From Treponema sp. (GTDB lineage Bacteria > Spirochaetota > Spirochaetia > Treponematales > Treponemataceae): a stretch of DNA of 64,000 nucleotides. Location: contig JAKSTH010000001.1 in NCBI GenBank assembly GCA_024402655.1, positions 1-64,000 on the forward strand. Reading direction: 5' to 3'. Numbering within the stretch: position 1 is the first letter of the stretch; each line of letters opens with the position of its first letter. Positions 18,264 to 27,532 of the stretch are shown one piece after another. A program made the position numbers and the translations under genes. The notes below the pieces were generated by a model, which saw only the letters and a program-made list of their open reading frames with translations, had not been told where the DNA came from and ran no database searches.

Positions 18264-19122
18264 TTTATTGAAAAAAGTTTTTCTTTTTTTAATCATTCTT
18301 TTATGTGTATCCTGTTCTCGTAAAAAAACTGAAGAAGAAGCTGTTGTCAGTGAAGGTGAAAATACACTTTATGAAGATTTCTATTGCCCCGATTATGATG
18401 ATGCTGCCTGGGTTGAATCAATTGTAGAACAAACTTTTGAAGAAATTGCCGCCTTGCAGATTGATGAGCTGATGGAAATTGAAAGCATTATAAAATCTCC
18501 TTATTCTGTTAGTTCAAATGAAGTTGAGTTTGTGGAAAAAAGATTTGCAGATACAAACCGTCGTCTAAAAGCAATGGAATATGGAGAAGAGGTTTTTATT
18601 CCTGTTGAAAAAAGCAATGAATTAATTTTTATAAATAAATATATAAATCATGTTGTAAGAGATTTTTATAACACAGATTATAAACTGTATAAAAAAGAAA
18701 TCTGGGATATGAGTCAGCAGGGAAGTGAAAAAAAGGTTCTTACCCAGGAATTTTTTTACGGAGAAGGAAATAAACCTATAAGACAAATCAATACATCAGA
18801 AGGGAAAAAAGCAGAATATTACTGGCAGTTTGATGATAAAGGCCGTGTAACTTTAGAACAGGAAACTATTTTGGAAAAAGGCATTTATACTTCCAAAACT
18901 CAAATTTACACTTTTAATGCTGATGATGAAATTCCTGCAAATTATGAATATTGGGAAAATAATGAAATTAAGATAAAAACTATTTATAGTGATAAAACTC
19001 ATTATACAAATCAGGTTTTCTTTGAAGAAGATTTTTCTGTAATTACAGAATATGAAAACGGTGAAAAAAAGAAAGAAACCTATATTCAGGATAATGAAGT
19101 TGTTAGGGAAAGGGAGTATTAA
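18244..19122 (+). CDS. Lipoprotein, unknown function
   Basis: An acidic 284-292-residue protein with a signal sequence and lipobox (LLCVSC, then SRKKTEEE). The C-terminal half holds repeated short beta-hairpin units of the type YYWQFDDKGRVTLEQE, which resemble YD/RHS-like or MORN-like repeats, but weakly. Two starts are possible: ATG 18244, overlapping ftsY by 20 bases, or TTG 18268, just after the ftsY stop, giving a cleaner signal peptide. Neither has a clear Shine-Dalgarno. It lies directly upstream of lolC and would be a substrate for the Lol system. Confidence 0.65.
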   Translation: MISLDCNLLKKVFLFLIILLCVSCSRKKTEEEAVVSEGENTLYEDFYCPDYDDAAWVESIVEQTFEEIAALQIDELMEIESIIKSPYSVSSNEVEFVEKRFADTNRRLKAMEYGEEVFIPVEKSNELIFINKYINHVVRDFYNTDYKLYKKEIWDMSQQGSEKKVLTQEFFYGEGNKPIRQINTSEGKKAEYYWQFDDKGRVTLEQETILEKGIYTSKTQIYTFNADDEIPANYEYWENNEIKIKTIYSDKTHYTNQVFFEEDFSVITEYENGEKKKETYIQDNEVVREREY

Positions 19123-19125
19123 TCA

Positions 19126-20433
19126 ATGGAAAAAAAATCCTGGTTAAACAATATAAAATGGATATTCTCAGTTTCTAACAGATTTGCCCGAGTAGACAGA
19201 AAAGGAAAATCTGCTGCAACTTCTGTGCTGGCAACTTTGGGAATCTGTTTTGGTGTAATGACTCTTATTGTAGTCATGAGCGTTATGAACGGATTTCAAA
19301 TGAGTTTTATAGACAGCATTCTGGAGCTTTCTTCCTATCATATTCAGGCAAAAGAAAATGATTCAAACTGTGACTATTCAAAACTCCAGCAATTTTGTAA
19401 AGAAAATAAAAATATCCTTACTGTAAGTCCTTATTATGAAGCCCAGACTCTTATGACAAGTGAGTATAATAAAGAAAGTGCTGCCATAATTAGAGCCGTA
19501 GATCCCATGTGTTATATTGATGATGACGGATTTTTCTATCAGATGAAAATGCGAAGAGGTTCATTTGATTTGTTTGAAGAAAATTCCATTGTTATGGGGT
19601 CTACTTTAGCCAGAAATCTTGGAGTTACAGTAGGCGATGTTGTTAATCTTTTTGTTTTAAGCGGATCAGATGATGTTTCTTTATTTTCAGATGACAGAAC
19701 ATTTACAGTAACTGGCATTTTTACCTGTGGTTATGCGGAAATTAATTCTTCTTTCTGTTATATCAATATTCGGGAAGGTGAAAAATATTTTGGCAATGCA
19801 GCAAATATCACTTATGGTATAAAGCTTACTGATAAAGAAAAAGACAGTCTTGTTATATCCCAATTAAAGAAAGCTTTTTCAGAATATAGTTTTACTTCCT
19901 GGCGGGAATATAATAAATCTTTTTATGGAACATTAAGAATTGAAAAAAACATGCTTATGCTGCTGGTTGCCCTTATATTTGTGGTTGTTGGAATTAATAT
20001 TTATAATGGTATGCGCCGTCTTGTTTTTGAACGCAGAAGTGAAATTGCCATACTTTCGGCAATGGGGGCGGGAAACTCTCAAATTCAATCTATTTTTGTT
20101 TCCCGCGGATTTATAACAGGATTTGTAGGTGCTGTTTCTGGTGTTATTTTAGGACTTTTAATAAGCATAAATATGAGTTTTGTGTTTGAATTTGTTTCTT
20201 CAATAATGTTCTGGCTGCAATATTGTGTTACCAGTATATTTTCTCCTGAAAACCTTATATATGTTCAGGAAAACTCAACTTATTCTTTATATGCCAGCAT
20301 TCCTGCAAGAGTATATTATAAAGAAGTTGTATTCATCTTTTTATTTGGTCTGGCATCTCCACTTTTTGCTTCTTGGGGAGCTAGTAAAGCAGTTTTAAAA
20401 ATGACAATTGCGGAGGTATTACACCATGAGTAA
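19126..20433 (+). CDS. lolC: LolC/LolE-type lipoprotein-release ABC permease (first copy)
   Basis: A 435-residue FtsX-superfamily permease with the LolC/E layout: one membrane helix near the N-terminus (about 32-55), a large periplasmic domain (about 60-270), then three C-terminal helices. The stretch RLVFERRSEIAILSAMGAGNSQI is the typical coupling region after helix 2. With LolD and a second permease downstream it forms a LolCDE complex that extracts lipoproteins from the inner membrane. The stop overlaps lolD by 8 bases. Which permease is functionally LolC and which LolE cannot be settled by sequence order alone. Confidence 0.9.
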   Translation: MEKKSWLNNIKWIFSVSNRFARVDRKGKSAATSVLATLGICFGVMTLIVVMSVMNGFQMSFIDSILELSSYHIQAKENDSNCDYSKLQQFCKENKNILTVSPYYEAQTLMTSEYNKESAAIIRAVDPMCYIDDDGFFYQMKMRRGSFDLFEENSIVMGSTLARNLGVTVGDVVNLFVLSGSDDVSLFSDDRTFTVTGIFTCGYAEINSSFCYINIREGEKYFGNAANITYGIKLTDKEKDSLVISQLKKAFSEYSFTSWREYNKSFYGTLRIEKNMLMLLVALIFVVVGINIYNGMRRLVFERRSEIAILSAMGAGNSQIQSIFVSRGFITGFVGAVSGVILGLLISINMSFVFEFVSSIMFWLQYCVTSIFSPENLIYVQENSTYSLYASIPARVYYKEVVFIFLFGLASPLFASWGASKAVLKMTIAEVLHHE

Positions 20434-21106
20434 TATAATTGAAATAAAAAATCTTGAAAAAACATACGAAACAGACAGTGAAAAGCTGACCATTTTGAAA
20501 AATGCAGACCTTATTGTTAAAGAAGGTACAAAGATTGTTATTACTGGTGAAAGTGGTAGTGGAAAAAGTACCCTCCTGAATATTATTGGCGGCATAGACA
20601 CTATTACAAGTGGTTCTGTAATGGCTGGAAAATGGAAACTGGAAGAACTTAATGAAAATCAGATGTCGGAATATCGTTCCAAATTTTTAGGACTAATATT
20701 TCAGTTTCATTATTTATTAAAAGATTTTACTGCTTTAGAAAATGTTTATCTTCCAGCTTACATGGCGGGAATGCCAAAAAAAACTGCCATGGAAAAAGCG
20801 GCACAGCTTTTACAAGATGTTGGCGTATATGAAAGAAAAGAACATCTTCCATCTCAACTTTCAGGTGGTGAACGCCAGAGAGTTGCAGTTGCCCGTTCTT
20901 TAATAAACGATCCTCAATTAATTTTAGCAGATGAACCAACTGGTAATCTGGACAGAACAAATGCTTCATTAATTGGGGACATTTTGTTCAGCATGGTAGA
21001 AAAATATAATAAAACTTTACTGCTTGTAACCCACGATTTGTCTCTGGCTTCTTTAGGTGACATTCGCTACACAATTGCAGATTGCAAAATAAAGGAATTA
21101 AAGTAA
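20426..21106 (+). CDS. lolD: Lipoprotein-release ABC transporter ATPase LolD
   Basis: A 226-residue ABC ATPase of the LolD/MacB type: Walker A GESGSGKST, Q-loop FQFHYLLKDFTALENV, signature LSGGERQRVAVARSL, Walker B LILADEPTGNLD and H-loop THD. The FQFHxLLxxFTALENV stretch is typical of LolD. ATG 20426 is chosen because GGAGG lies at 20412-20416, nine bases upstream; an in-frame TTG further out precedes that site. It overlaps lolC by 8 bases and the next ATG by one base (TAATG), so all three parts of the complex are coupled. Confidence 0.94.
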   Translation: MSNIIEIKNLEKTYETDSEKLTILKNADLIVKEGTKIVITGESGSGKSTLLNIIGGIDTITSGSVMAGKWKLEELNENQMSEYRSKFLGLIFQFHYLLKDFTALENVYLPAYMAGMPKKTAMEKAAQLLQDVGVYERKEHLPSQLSGGERQRVAVARSLINDPQLILADEPTGNLDRTNASLIGDILFSMVEKYNKTLLLVTHDLSLASLGDIRYTIADCKIKELK

Positions 21107-22431
21107 TGACACTTGGCTCATCTTTTTTATTAGCTAAAAGTCTCATTTTTCCAAAGGCAGAAAAGAAAAGTTCCGCAAGAAGAAGCTTGTGGGGAGCACT
21201 TTTGTGCATTGGTTTAAGTATTATTCCTTTAATTGTTGTTATTTCAATTACCAACGGCATGATTGAAGGAATGACAGAACGAATTATAGGACTTGCTTCA
21301 AGTCATGTGCAGGCATTTGTTGCTCAAAACATAGATGAAACAAAGACATTAGAGGGCCTTAATTCTTTTGCATCTTTATTGCAGGAAGGAAATCCTGAAG
21401 TCATTAGTGTGTATCCAGAAGTAAATATTTCGGCACTTGCAACTGCAAATAATTATAAAACCGGCATTCAGATTCGCGGAATGAAAGATGATATTTTTGA
21501 AACAAATCATTATTTCAAAAAACTTTTTGAAGTTCAGGAAGGAAGTCTTTCAGAATTTGGAGCAAATAATGTAGTTATGGGCAGTAAAATTGCCCAGCTT
21601 TTGGGACTTCATAGTGGAGACACTTTCAGAGTAATTACTACACGAACTGTGAATGGAATGGTGGCTCCAAAACTTACTTCTTTTAAGGTATGTGCAATTA
21701 TTTCTTCAGGGTATCAGGAATTAGATGCTTTATGGTGTTTCATCCCGATTCAGACTGCATATAAATCCTTATCTATGGATAATGCAAAATATACAATTAT
21801 GCTGGAAACCAAAGATGCTTTTTCGCCAGAAGTTGTAAAACTCCAGAAAAATCTTCAGTCAAAGCATGGACGCATAGCAAACTTTTATCGCTGGGATAAA
21901 ATACATCAGTCAGAGTTTGAAAGTTTTTCTTCTACAAAAGTGCTGCTGATTTTTATAATGATGCTTATTGTTCTTGTTGCTTCCATAAATATTTCTTCTG
22001 CAATAATTATGCTTGTTATTGAACGGCAAAAAGAGATTGCCATTCTTAAAAGTTTAGGGGCAACTCCAACTGGTATTACTCTGGCATTTTTGCTGACTGC
22101 AGCGGCATGTGGGGCAGGTGGTTTAATTATTGGGCTTCCAATTGGTCTTTTACTTTCAGTGAATGCAAATGCGCTTATAAAATTTATAGAAAATGCTGTA
22201 AATGCGGTGGCAAAAATCGGCTGGTTAATAAGTGGAACTCCAGTAGATCAGATAACAAAAATCACTTTTATGGATCCGGCTTATTATCTGCAGAATATTC
22301 CTGTAAATATTCCATACAATCAGGTTTTGTTAATTGCTGTAAGCACACTTTTACTTTCAATTTTAGTTTCTTTAATTCCTTCCATAAAAGCTGGTAAAGA
22401 AAAACCTTTAGATATTTTAAGAAAGGGATAA
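21106..22431 (+). CDS. lolE: LolC/LolE-type lipoprotein-release ABC permease (second copy)
   Basis: A 441-residue paralogue of the 19126 permease, with the same layout: N-terminal membrane helix (about 26-50), periplasmic domain, three C-terminal helices, and coupling motif MLVIERQKEIAILKSLGATPTGI. The ATG at 21106 overlaps the lolD stop (TAATG) and has AAAGGA upstream. A complete C-D-E set suggests a heterodimeric permease as in E. coli rather than the single LolF found in some bacteria. It is the last gene of the prfB operon. Confidence 0.9.
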   Translation: MTLGSSFLLAKSLIFPKAEKKSSARRSLWGALLCIGLSIIPLIVVISITNGMIEGMTERIIGLASSHVQAFVAQNIDETKTLEGLNSFASLLQEGNPEVISVYPEVNISALATANNYKTGIQIRGMKDDIFETNHYFKKLFEVQEGSLSEFGANNVVMGSKIAQLLGLHSGDTFRVITTRTVNGMVAPKLTSFKVCAIISSGYQELDALWCFIPIQTAYKSLSMDNAKYTIMLETKDAFSPEVVKLQKNLQSKHGRIANFYRWDKIHQSEFESFSSTKVLLIFIMMLIVLVASINISSAIIMLVIERQKEIAILKSLGATPTGITLAFLLTAAACGAGGLIIGLPIGLLLSVNANALIKFIENAVNAVAKIGWLISGTPVDQITKITFMDPAYYLQNIPVNIPYNQVLLIAVSTLLLSILVSLIPSIKAGKEKPLDILRKG

Positions 22432-22560
22432 TTACTCAAAATAATTCATGGAATTTCTCCTAACTTCGCGTGTGGATTTTGGCCCATTTTGCCGATAATT
22501 AAGTGTTGAATTTTCTAAAATTTCAGCAAGAAATTATTGAAAAACTCATTTGGAGTAAGC
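22432..22560 (+). promoter_or_regulatory. Intergenic region before clpC; GCCGATAA box
   Basis: 129 bases with no gene. It contains GCCGATAA at 22491-22498, identical to the sigma-28 -10 consensus, but no TAAA box at the right distance, so sigma-28 use is unproven. GGAG about 6 bases before ATG 22561 is the clpC ribosome site. I see no CIRCE or CtsR-type operator. Confidence 0.4.
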
Positions 22561-25143
22561 ATGAAAAATCTTTCACCCAGAGCAAAACAAATTGTTTCAA
22601 TTTACGCTCAAGATGAAGCACGTAAGTTAGGCAGCCGACAGTTATTACCTGAACACATTATATTGGCAATTTTAAAGTCTCACGAAGGTATTGGATATAA
22701 TATTTTCCAAAAGCTTCTTCTTGAACCAAAAGAATTGCAGACTTTTCTGGAAAAGTTTTTTGACAGTGAACCAAAAATGCCAACTTTAGACACAATTCAG
22801 CCAAGCCGCCGTTACAGACAGATGCTGGATATTGCAGATATTGAAAGTAATGCTCTTCATAATGAATATATAGGTACAGAACATCTGCTTTTAGCCGCTA
22901 TCAGAGAAGAAGGCAGTATTACAGCCCGTTTCTTTGCAGGCGCAGATTATTCCATTATGGATGCTCGTTTTATTGTAATGGAACTTCAGGAAGCAAATCA
23001 TTCTTCTACAAAAGACGACAGAACTGACAGTCTTGTTGCAAATGTTTTCAGAAGTCTTTTGGAAAATGATTCTTCTCAGACAATTTTTTCTGCTTTTGAT
23101 GAAAAAAAGAATAAAGCTCCAGTAGATAAATCTAAACCTCAAAACAAAACTCCTGTATTAGATGAATATTCCCGTGATCTTACAAAAATGGCCAGGGAAG
23201 GTAAATGTGATGCAGTAATTGGTCGTGAAAAAGAAATTCATAGACTTATTCAGATTTTATCTCGCAGAACAAAAAATAATCCGGTTTTAACTGGAGAACC
23301 TGGAGTTGGTAAAACTGCAATAGTCGAAGGTCTTGCTCAGAGAATCAGTGCAGGAAATGTTCCGTTTGATTTACTTAAAAAAAGAATTCTTTCCCTTGAT
23401 TTAACTGCTGTAGTTGCAGGAACAAAATATCGTGGTGAATTTGAAGAGCGAATGAAAAAGCTTTTAAATGAGTTGCAGGAAAACAAAGATGTAATTCTTT
23501 TCATAGATGAACTTCATACAATTATAGGTGCTGGTGGAAATGAAGGCACAATGGATGCTTCAAATATTATGAAACCTGCACTTTCCCGCGGTGAAATTCA
23601 GATTATTGGTGCTACAACTACAAAAGAATATACAAAGCATATTGAAAAAGATCTTGCTTTGGAACGACGTTTTCAGGTTATAAAAGTTGAAGAACCTAGC
23701 ATTGAAGAAACACAGCAGATTCTGGAAGGAATAAAAGATAAATATGAACAGTATCATCATGTTTTATATTCTAAGGATGTTATTCCAAGCGTAATTAAAC
23801 TTTCTAAACGTTACATTCCAGAAAAAGTTTTGCCAGATAAAGCAATTGATATTATGGACGAAGCTGGAGCTGCTAAAAAGATTCTTGAACAGGAAAAACC
23901 TTCTGAACTTGCAGAACTTGAAAAAAGAAAACTGGAACTGGAAGAAGAAAAATATCAGCTTATTCAGAATCAGGATTATGAAAATGCTGCAGTTATTCGT
24001 GATAAAGTTATAGATTTAAAACGGAAACTCAATCTTTATACAGACTTGTGGGAAAAAAACAGTGGAAATCCTACAAAAGTTGTAACAAGAAATGATATTG
24101 AAAATATTATCAGCGAAATGACTGGTATTCCTGTAGAACAAATGAGTGAATCAGAAACTATGCGTGTTGTTCACATGGAAGAAGAATTGCACAGTACAGT
24201 TATTGGTCAGGAAAATGCAGTAAGTGTAATTTCTGGTGCAATTAGAAGAAGCCGTGCTGGTATTAGTTCTCCAAAACATCCTCTTGGTTCATTCATTTTC
24301 CTTGGACCTACAGGTGTTGGAAAAACTCAGCTTGCAAAAGCTCTTGCTAAATATCTTTTTGGATCCGAAGATTCTCTTATTCGCATTGATATGTCTGACT
24401 ATATGGAAAAACATACAGCCAGCCGCTTAATTGGTGCGCCTCCAGGATACGTTGGTTATGAAGAAGGCGGCATTTTAACAGAAAAAGTAAGACATAAACC
24501 TTATTCTGTTGTGCTTTTAGATGAAATTGAAAAAGCTCATCCTGATATTTTTAATCTTCTTTTGCAGCTGCTTGAAGAAGGTGAATTAAGCGATAATCTT
24601 GGTCACACAGTAAACTTTAGAAATACTGTTGTTATTATGACAAGTAACGCAGGTGCAAGACAGATTACAAATGCCGGAAGAGTTGGATTTGGTCTTTCTT
24701 CCAGTGATTCAGTTTTGCCTTATGAAGAAATTAAATCCAGTGCTTTAAATGAAATGAAAAAGCTTTTAAGCCCTGAATTAATTAATCGTATTGATGATGT
24801 AATTGTTTTTGATGCTCTTTCTAAAAAAGAAGTTTCAAAAATTCTTGATATTCAGATTGCAGATTTAGCAGAACGATTGAAAGATAAAGAACTTTCTATT
24901 TCTATTAAGCCAAAAGCTAAAGAGTATTTAATTGAACACGGTTATAATCCTTCTATGGGTGCCAGACCAATGCGCCGCCTTATCCGTAAAGAAATAGAAG
25001 ATCCTTTGGCAATGGAAATTCTTACTAAACAGGGCGAAAACTTTGATGAAGTAAGTGTTGAATGTCCTAAAGGTGATAAACTTGTTATTAAATTGATTAA
25101 TCAGAAAATACCAGTAAAAAAGGAAACCGTAGCAGTTCGTTAG
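22561..25143 (+). CDS. clpC: ClpC-type AAA+ unfoldase (ClpP partner)
   Basis: A Hsp100 unfoldase of about 860 residues. It has an N-terminal double Clp repeat (1-145), AAA-1 with Walker A GEPGVGKT near 246, a UVR-type helical motif in the middle region (LIQNQDYENAAVIRDKVIDL), and AAA-2 with GPTGVGKT near 583. The UVR motif plus a short middle domain, rather than a long ClpB coiled coil, indicates ClpC. A VGFGL loop after the second Walker B (NAGRVGFGL) fits the ClpP-docking loop, so it probably feeds ClpP. ATG 22561 is preceded by GGAG; upstream in-frame TTG 22537 is rejected. An ABC importer follows 12 bases downstream. Confidence 0.93.
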   Translation: MKNLSPRAKQIVSIYAQDEARKLGSRQLLPEHIILAILKSHEGIGYNIFQKLLLEPKELQTFLEKFFDSEPKMPTLDTIQPSRRYRQMLDIADIESNALHNEYIGTEHLLLAAIREEGSITARFFAGADYSIMDARFIVMELQEANHSSTKDDRTDSLVANVFRSLLENDSSQTIFSAFDEKKNKAPVDKSKPQNKTPVLDEYSRDLTKMAREGKCDAVIGREKEIHRLIQILSRRTKNNPVLTGEPGVGKTAIVEGLAQRISAGNVPFDLLKKRILSLDLTAVVAGTKYRGEFEERMKKLLNELQENKDVILFIDELHTIIGAGGNEGTMDASNIMKPALSRGEIQIIGATTTKEYTKHIEKDLALERRFQVIKVEEPSIEETQQILEGIKDKYEQYHHVLYSKDVIPSVIKLSKRYIPEKVLPDKAIDIMDEAGAAKKILEQEKPSELAELEKRKLELEEEKYQLIQNQDYENAAVIRDKVIDLKRKLNLYTDLWEKNSGNPTKVVTRNDIENIISEMTGIPVEQMSESETMRVVHMEEELHSTVIGQENAVSVISGAIRRSRAGISSPKHPLGSFIFLGPTGVGKTQLAKALAKYLFGSEDSLIRIDMSDYMEKHTASRLIGAPPGYVGYEEGGILTEKVRHKPYSVVLLDEIEKAHPDIFNLLLQLLEEGELSDNLGHTVNFRNTVVIMTSNAGARQITNAGRVGFGLSSSDSVLPYEEIKSSALNEMKKLLSPELINRIDDVIVFDALSKKEVSKILDIQIADLAERLKDKELSISIKPKAKEYLIEHGYNPSMGARPMRRLIRKEIEDPLAMEILTKQGENFDEVSVECPKGDKLVIKLINQKIPVKKETVAVR

Positions 25144-25155
25144 TCAGGTGATAAA

Positions 25156-26109
25156 ATGAAAAAAATATTTAGTTTTATAGCAGCTTTTTTAATTTGTATA
25201 AGTGCCTTTTCTCAGGATATGAATATTGGACTTTTAAATGGTCCAAGCTGTATTCCTTGTGCAGCTCTTATAGAAAATACAACAAAAATTGATGAAACTG
25301 CTGTAAACTATCAGATTTTTGCTTCACCACAAGATTTGCTACCTAAAATGATTAAGAAAGAAATTGATATTGGATTTATGCCTGTAAATGTTGCTGCAAA
25401 AAGTTATTCTGCTACAAAACAGCAGATAATTTGTGTTGCAGTAACAGGAGAAGGTAATCTTGCACTTATTTCTTCTGATTCGAAAGTTAATGATTTAAAA
25501 AAATTAAAAGGTAAAACTGTTTATGTTGCAGGACAAGGAGCTACTCCAGAATACATTACAAGATATCTTCTTGAAAAAGCTGACATACCTGTAGATTCAA
25601 AAGACGGCGTAACTTTGAATTTTTCTATTCCTACAAATCAGCTAGTTCCACAGTTTATTGCAGGTAAAATTGAAAATGTAATATTACCTGAACCTTTTAT
25701 TACTATTCTTGAACAGAATTACAAAAAGAAGATTTCTAAAATAGATTTACAGGAAAATGGATGGAAGCAGTATTATATTCAAAACTATCCAATGACTGTA
25801 ATGGTTGTAAGAAAAGAGTTTGCAGAAGAGAATCCTCATCTTTTAAAAAGTTTCATTGCAGAATATGAAAACGCTTTGACATGGACATTACAGAATCCTG
25901 AAATTGCTGCAGAAATATGCGAACGGGTAAATTTAGGATTAAAAAAAGAAGTGGTACAGCAGTCTATTCCAAAAGCAAATTATGTATATATTCCTGCTTC
26001 AAAAGGAAAAATGATTATAGAAAGTTTGCTGGGTGTAATTATGGATTCCGACACTTCTTTCTTAAATGGAATTTTACCTGATCAGGGTTTTTATTATAAA
26101 AATGAATAA
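25156..26109 (+). CDS. ABC importer substrate-binding protein (NMT1/SsuA-like)
   Basis: A 317-residue periplasmic binding protein with a signal peptide (KIFSFIAAFLICISAFSQ). The fold signatures are those of the NMT1/THI5-SsuA-TauA group: MNIGLLNGPS at the ligand entrance, DIGFMPVNVAAK, LKGKTVYVAGQGATPEY and FIAGKIENVILPEPF. This group binds sulfonates, nitrate, pyrimidine thiamine precursors and similar small molecules. An unusual CIPC sits right at the expected ligand cleft (SCIPCA). A permease and an ATPase follow, overlapping, so the importer is complete. Substrate unknown; no thiamine or sulfur riboswitch precedes it. RBS AGGTGA. Confidence 0.85.
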   Translation: MKKIFSFIAAFLICISAFSQDMNIGLLNGPSCIPCAALIENTTKIDETAVNYQIFASPQDLLPKMIKKEIDIGFMPVNVAAKSYSATKQQIICVAVTGEGNLALISSDSKVNDLKKLKGKTVYVAGQGATPEYITRYLLEKADIPVDSKDGVTLNFSIPTNQLVPQFIAGKIENVILPEPFITILEQNYKKKISKIDLQENGWKQYYIQNYPMTVMVVRKEFAEENPHLLKSFIAEYENALTWTLQNPEIAAEICERVNLGLKKEVVQQSIPKANYVYIPASKGKMIIESLLGVIMDSDTSFLNGILPDQGFYYKNE

Positions 26110-26851
26110 AAACAGTATAAAAAAATATTCAGCATTCATACTTTCCCTTGGCACAATATTAATTCTATGGGAAATTGTGTCTTTAATTATTTGTTCACCA
26201 TTAATTTTACCTTCCCCATATTCAGTTTTAAAAGAAGCATTTGGTCTTATACAAAACAGTAGCTTTTGGTTTCATTTTTTTAATACATTAATACGAGTTT
26301 TTGTTTCATTTGTAATTTCTATAACACTGGGACTTTTTCTTGGAATAATATGTGGAAAATCTGAATTCTGTAAATATTTTATTGAACTTCCACTTTCTAT
26401 ATTCAGAACAACTCCGGTAATAGCAATCATCCTAATCAGTTTATACTGGCTTTCTTCTAACACGCTCCCGGTTTTTATAAGTATATTAATGAATCTTCCT
26501 ATAACAATTACTGCAGTGTCCCAAGGTTTTTCAAATGTAAAACAACAGCAGAATAATATGGCCCAGTTATATCATTTTTCTTCTATGCAAAAATTATTAT
26601 ATATACAACTTCCTGCATGTTTTAGTAATTATAAGGCAGCCTGCATTTCCTGTTTTGGTTTATGCTGGAAAGTAATTGTAGCAGGGGAAGTTTTATGTCT
26701 TCCTAAATACGGTTTAGGTTCAATAATGCAGCTTCAGCAGGTTCATTTAGAAACGGCCAGTGTTATAGCCATTACTTTTTTAATGGTGATGTGCAGCTGG
26801 TTCTTAGAAAAAATCTTAATAAAAGCAGCTGGTAATTTATGGAAAAATTAG
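26102..26851 (+). CDS. ABC importer permease (SsuC/TauC-like)
   Basis: A 249-residue binding-protein-dependent permease with about six hydrophobic helices. It starts with MNKNSIKKYSAFILSLG and has the family phrase LPSPYSVLKE after helix 1. The EAA-loop region reads MAQLYHFSSMQKLLYIQLPA, keeping the final LPA but losing the usual EAA...G pattern. ATG 26102 overlaps the stop of the binding-protein gene by 8 bases (ATGAATAA), and its own end overlaps the ATPase start by 13. It pairs with the flanking binding protein and ATPase. Confidence 0.87.
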   Translation: MNKNSIKKYSAFILSLGTILILWEIVSLIICSPLILPSPYSVLKEAFGLIQNSSFWFHFFNTLIRVFVSFVISITLGLFLGIICGKSEFCKYFIELPLSIFRTTPVIAIILISLYWLSSNTLPVFISILMNLPITITAVSQGFSNVKQQQNNMAQLYHFSSMQKLLYIQLPACFSNYKAACISCFGLCWKVIVAGEVLCLPKYGLGSIMQLQQVHLETASVIAITFLMVMCSWFLEKILIKAAGNLWKN

Positions 26852-27495
26852 TTTTAAATATAGAGCAGATTACCGTTATTGCAGAAAATAAAACCTTATT
26901 CAAAGATTTTTCCCTTTCATTAAAAAGTGGGGAAATAAAGGGTCTTTATGCTCCAACAGGAAGCGGTAAATCAACATTATTGAATATTGCAGCTGGTCTT
27001 CCTTTTGAAAAAGAGATTAATATTCAAGGAAACATAAACAGAATTGAAAACTGTAATACAGGCTATGTCTTTCAAAATCCAGTTTTACTGGAAAATCAGA
27101 CTGTAGAAAAAAATATTTTAGTTTCTATGAACGCAGCAAAAAAGCAAGATAAAAATATATCTTTGCTGTGCAGCAAAATTTTAGAAAAAATGGACCTGGC
27201 AGACAAAGCTAAAACTCCTGTAAAAAAACTTAGTGGGGGAGAAAAACAAAGAGTTTGTATTGCAAGAAGCATTGCCGAAAAAAAAGATTTATTATTGCTG
27301 GATGAACCTTTTTCTAATCAGGATGCAGCGCATACTCAAAAAATAATGGAAATTATAAAAAATTATGTGGTAGAAAATCATACCGCAGTATTATTTGTAA
27401 GTCACAATCTTGAACAGATTAAACAGCTATGTTCCAGCTATATAACAGTGGAGCAATTTGTAAATGTGAAAACTGAATTTGTTAAAAATGAGTAA
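26839..27495 (+). CDS. ABC importer ATPase (SsuB/TauB-like)
   Basis: A 218-residue ABC ATPase: Walker A APTGSGKST, Q-loop FQNPVLLENQTVEKN, signature LSGGEKQRVCIARS, Walker B LLLLDEPFSNQD and H-loop VSHN. It is shorter than typical SsuB (about 250), mainly at the C-terminus. It completes the three-gene importer. Its 3' end carries a good promoter for the next operon (TTGTTA at 27479-27484). Confidence 0.9.
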   Translation: MEKLVLNIEQITVIAENKTLFKDFSLSLKSGEIKGLYAPTGSGKSTLLNIAAGLPFEKEINIQGNINRIENCNTGYVFQNPVLLENQTVEKNILVSMNAAKKQDKNISLLCSKILEKMDLADKAKTPVKKLSGGEKQRVCIARSIAEKKDLLLLDEPFSNQDAAHTQKIMEIIKNYVVENHTAVLFVSHNLEQIKQLCSSYITVEQFVNVKTEFVKNE

Positions 27496-27507
27496 ATGAA
27501 TTATAAT
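27479..27507 (+). promoter_or_regulatory. Predicted promoter of the phosphoribosyltransferase operon
   Basis: TTGTTA at 27479-27484, a 17-base spacer and a perfect TATAAT at 27502-27507. The -35 lies inside the end of the ABC ATPase gene. The predicted leader is about 20 bases and includes AAGAGG before ATG 27533, so this unit, unlike several others, has an ordinary Shine-Dalgarno leader. Confidence 0.65.
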
Positions 27508-27532
27508 TATATTTTACAATAAAGAGGTACTT

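Noticed and set aside
22107-22397. A 96-codon frame inside the second Lol permease
   Set aside because: Same-strand, out-of-frame reading of membrane helices, rich in Cys, Phe, Trp and Asn; a composition artefact.
22491-22498. GCCGATAA before clpC as a firm sigma-28 promoter
   Set aside because: No TAAA-like -35 lies 15 bases upstream and the gene has a long leader with its own Shine-Dalgarno; kept only as a weak note.
22432-22560. CIRCE or CtsR operator for the clpC heat-shock gene
   Set aside because: I searched the region by eye for TTAGCACTC-type inverted repeats and the CtsR heptad repeats and found none.
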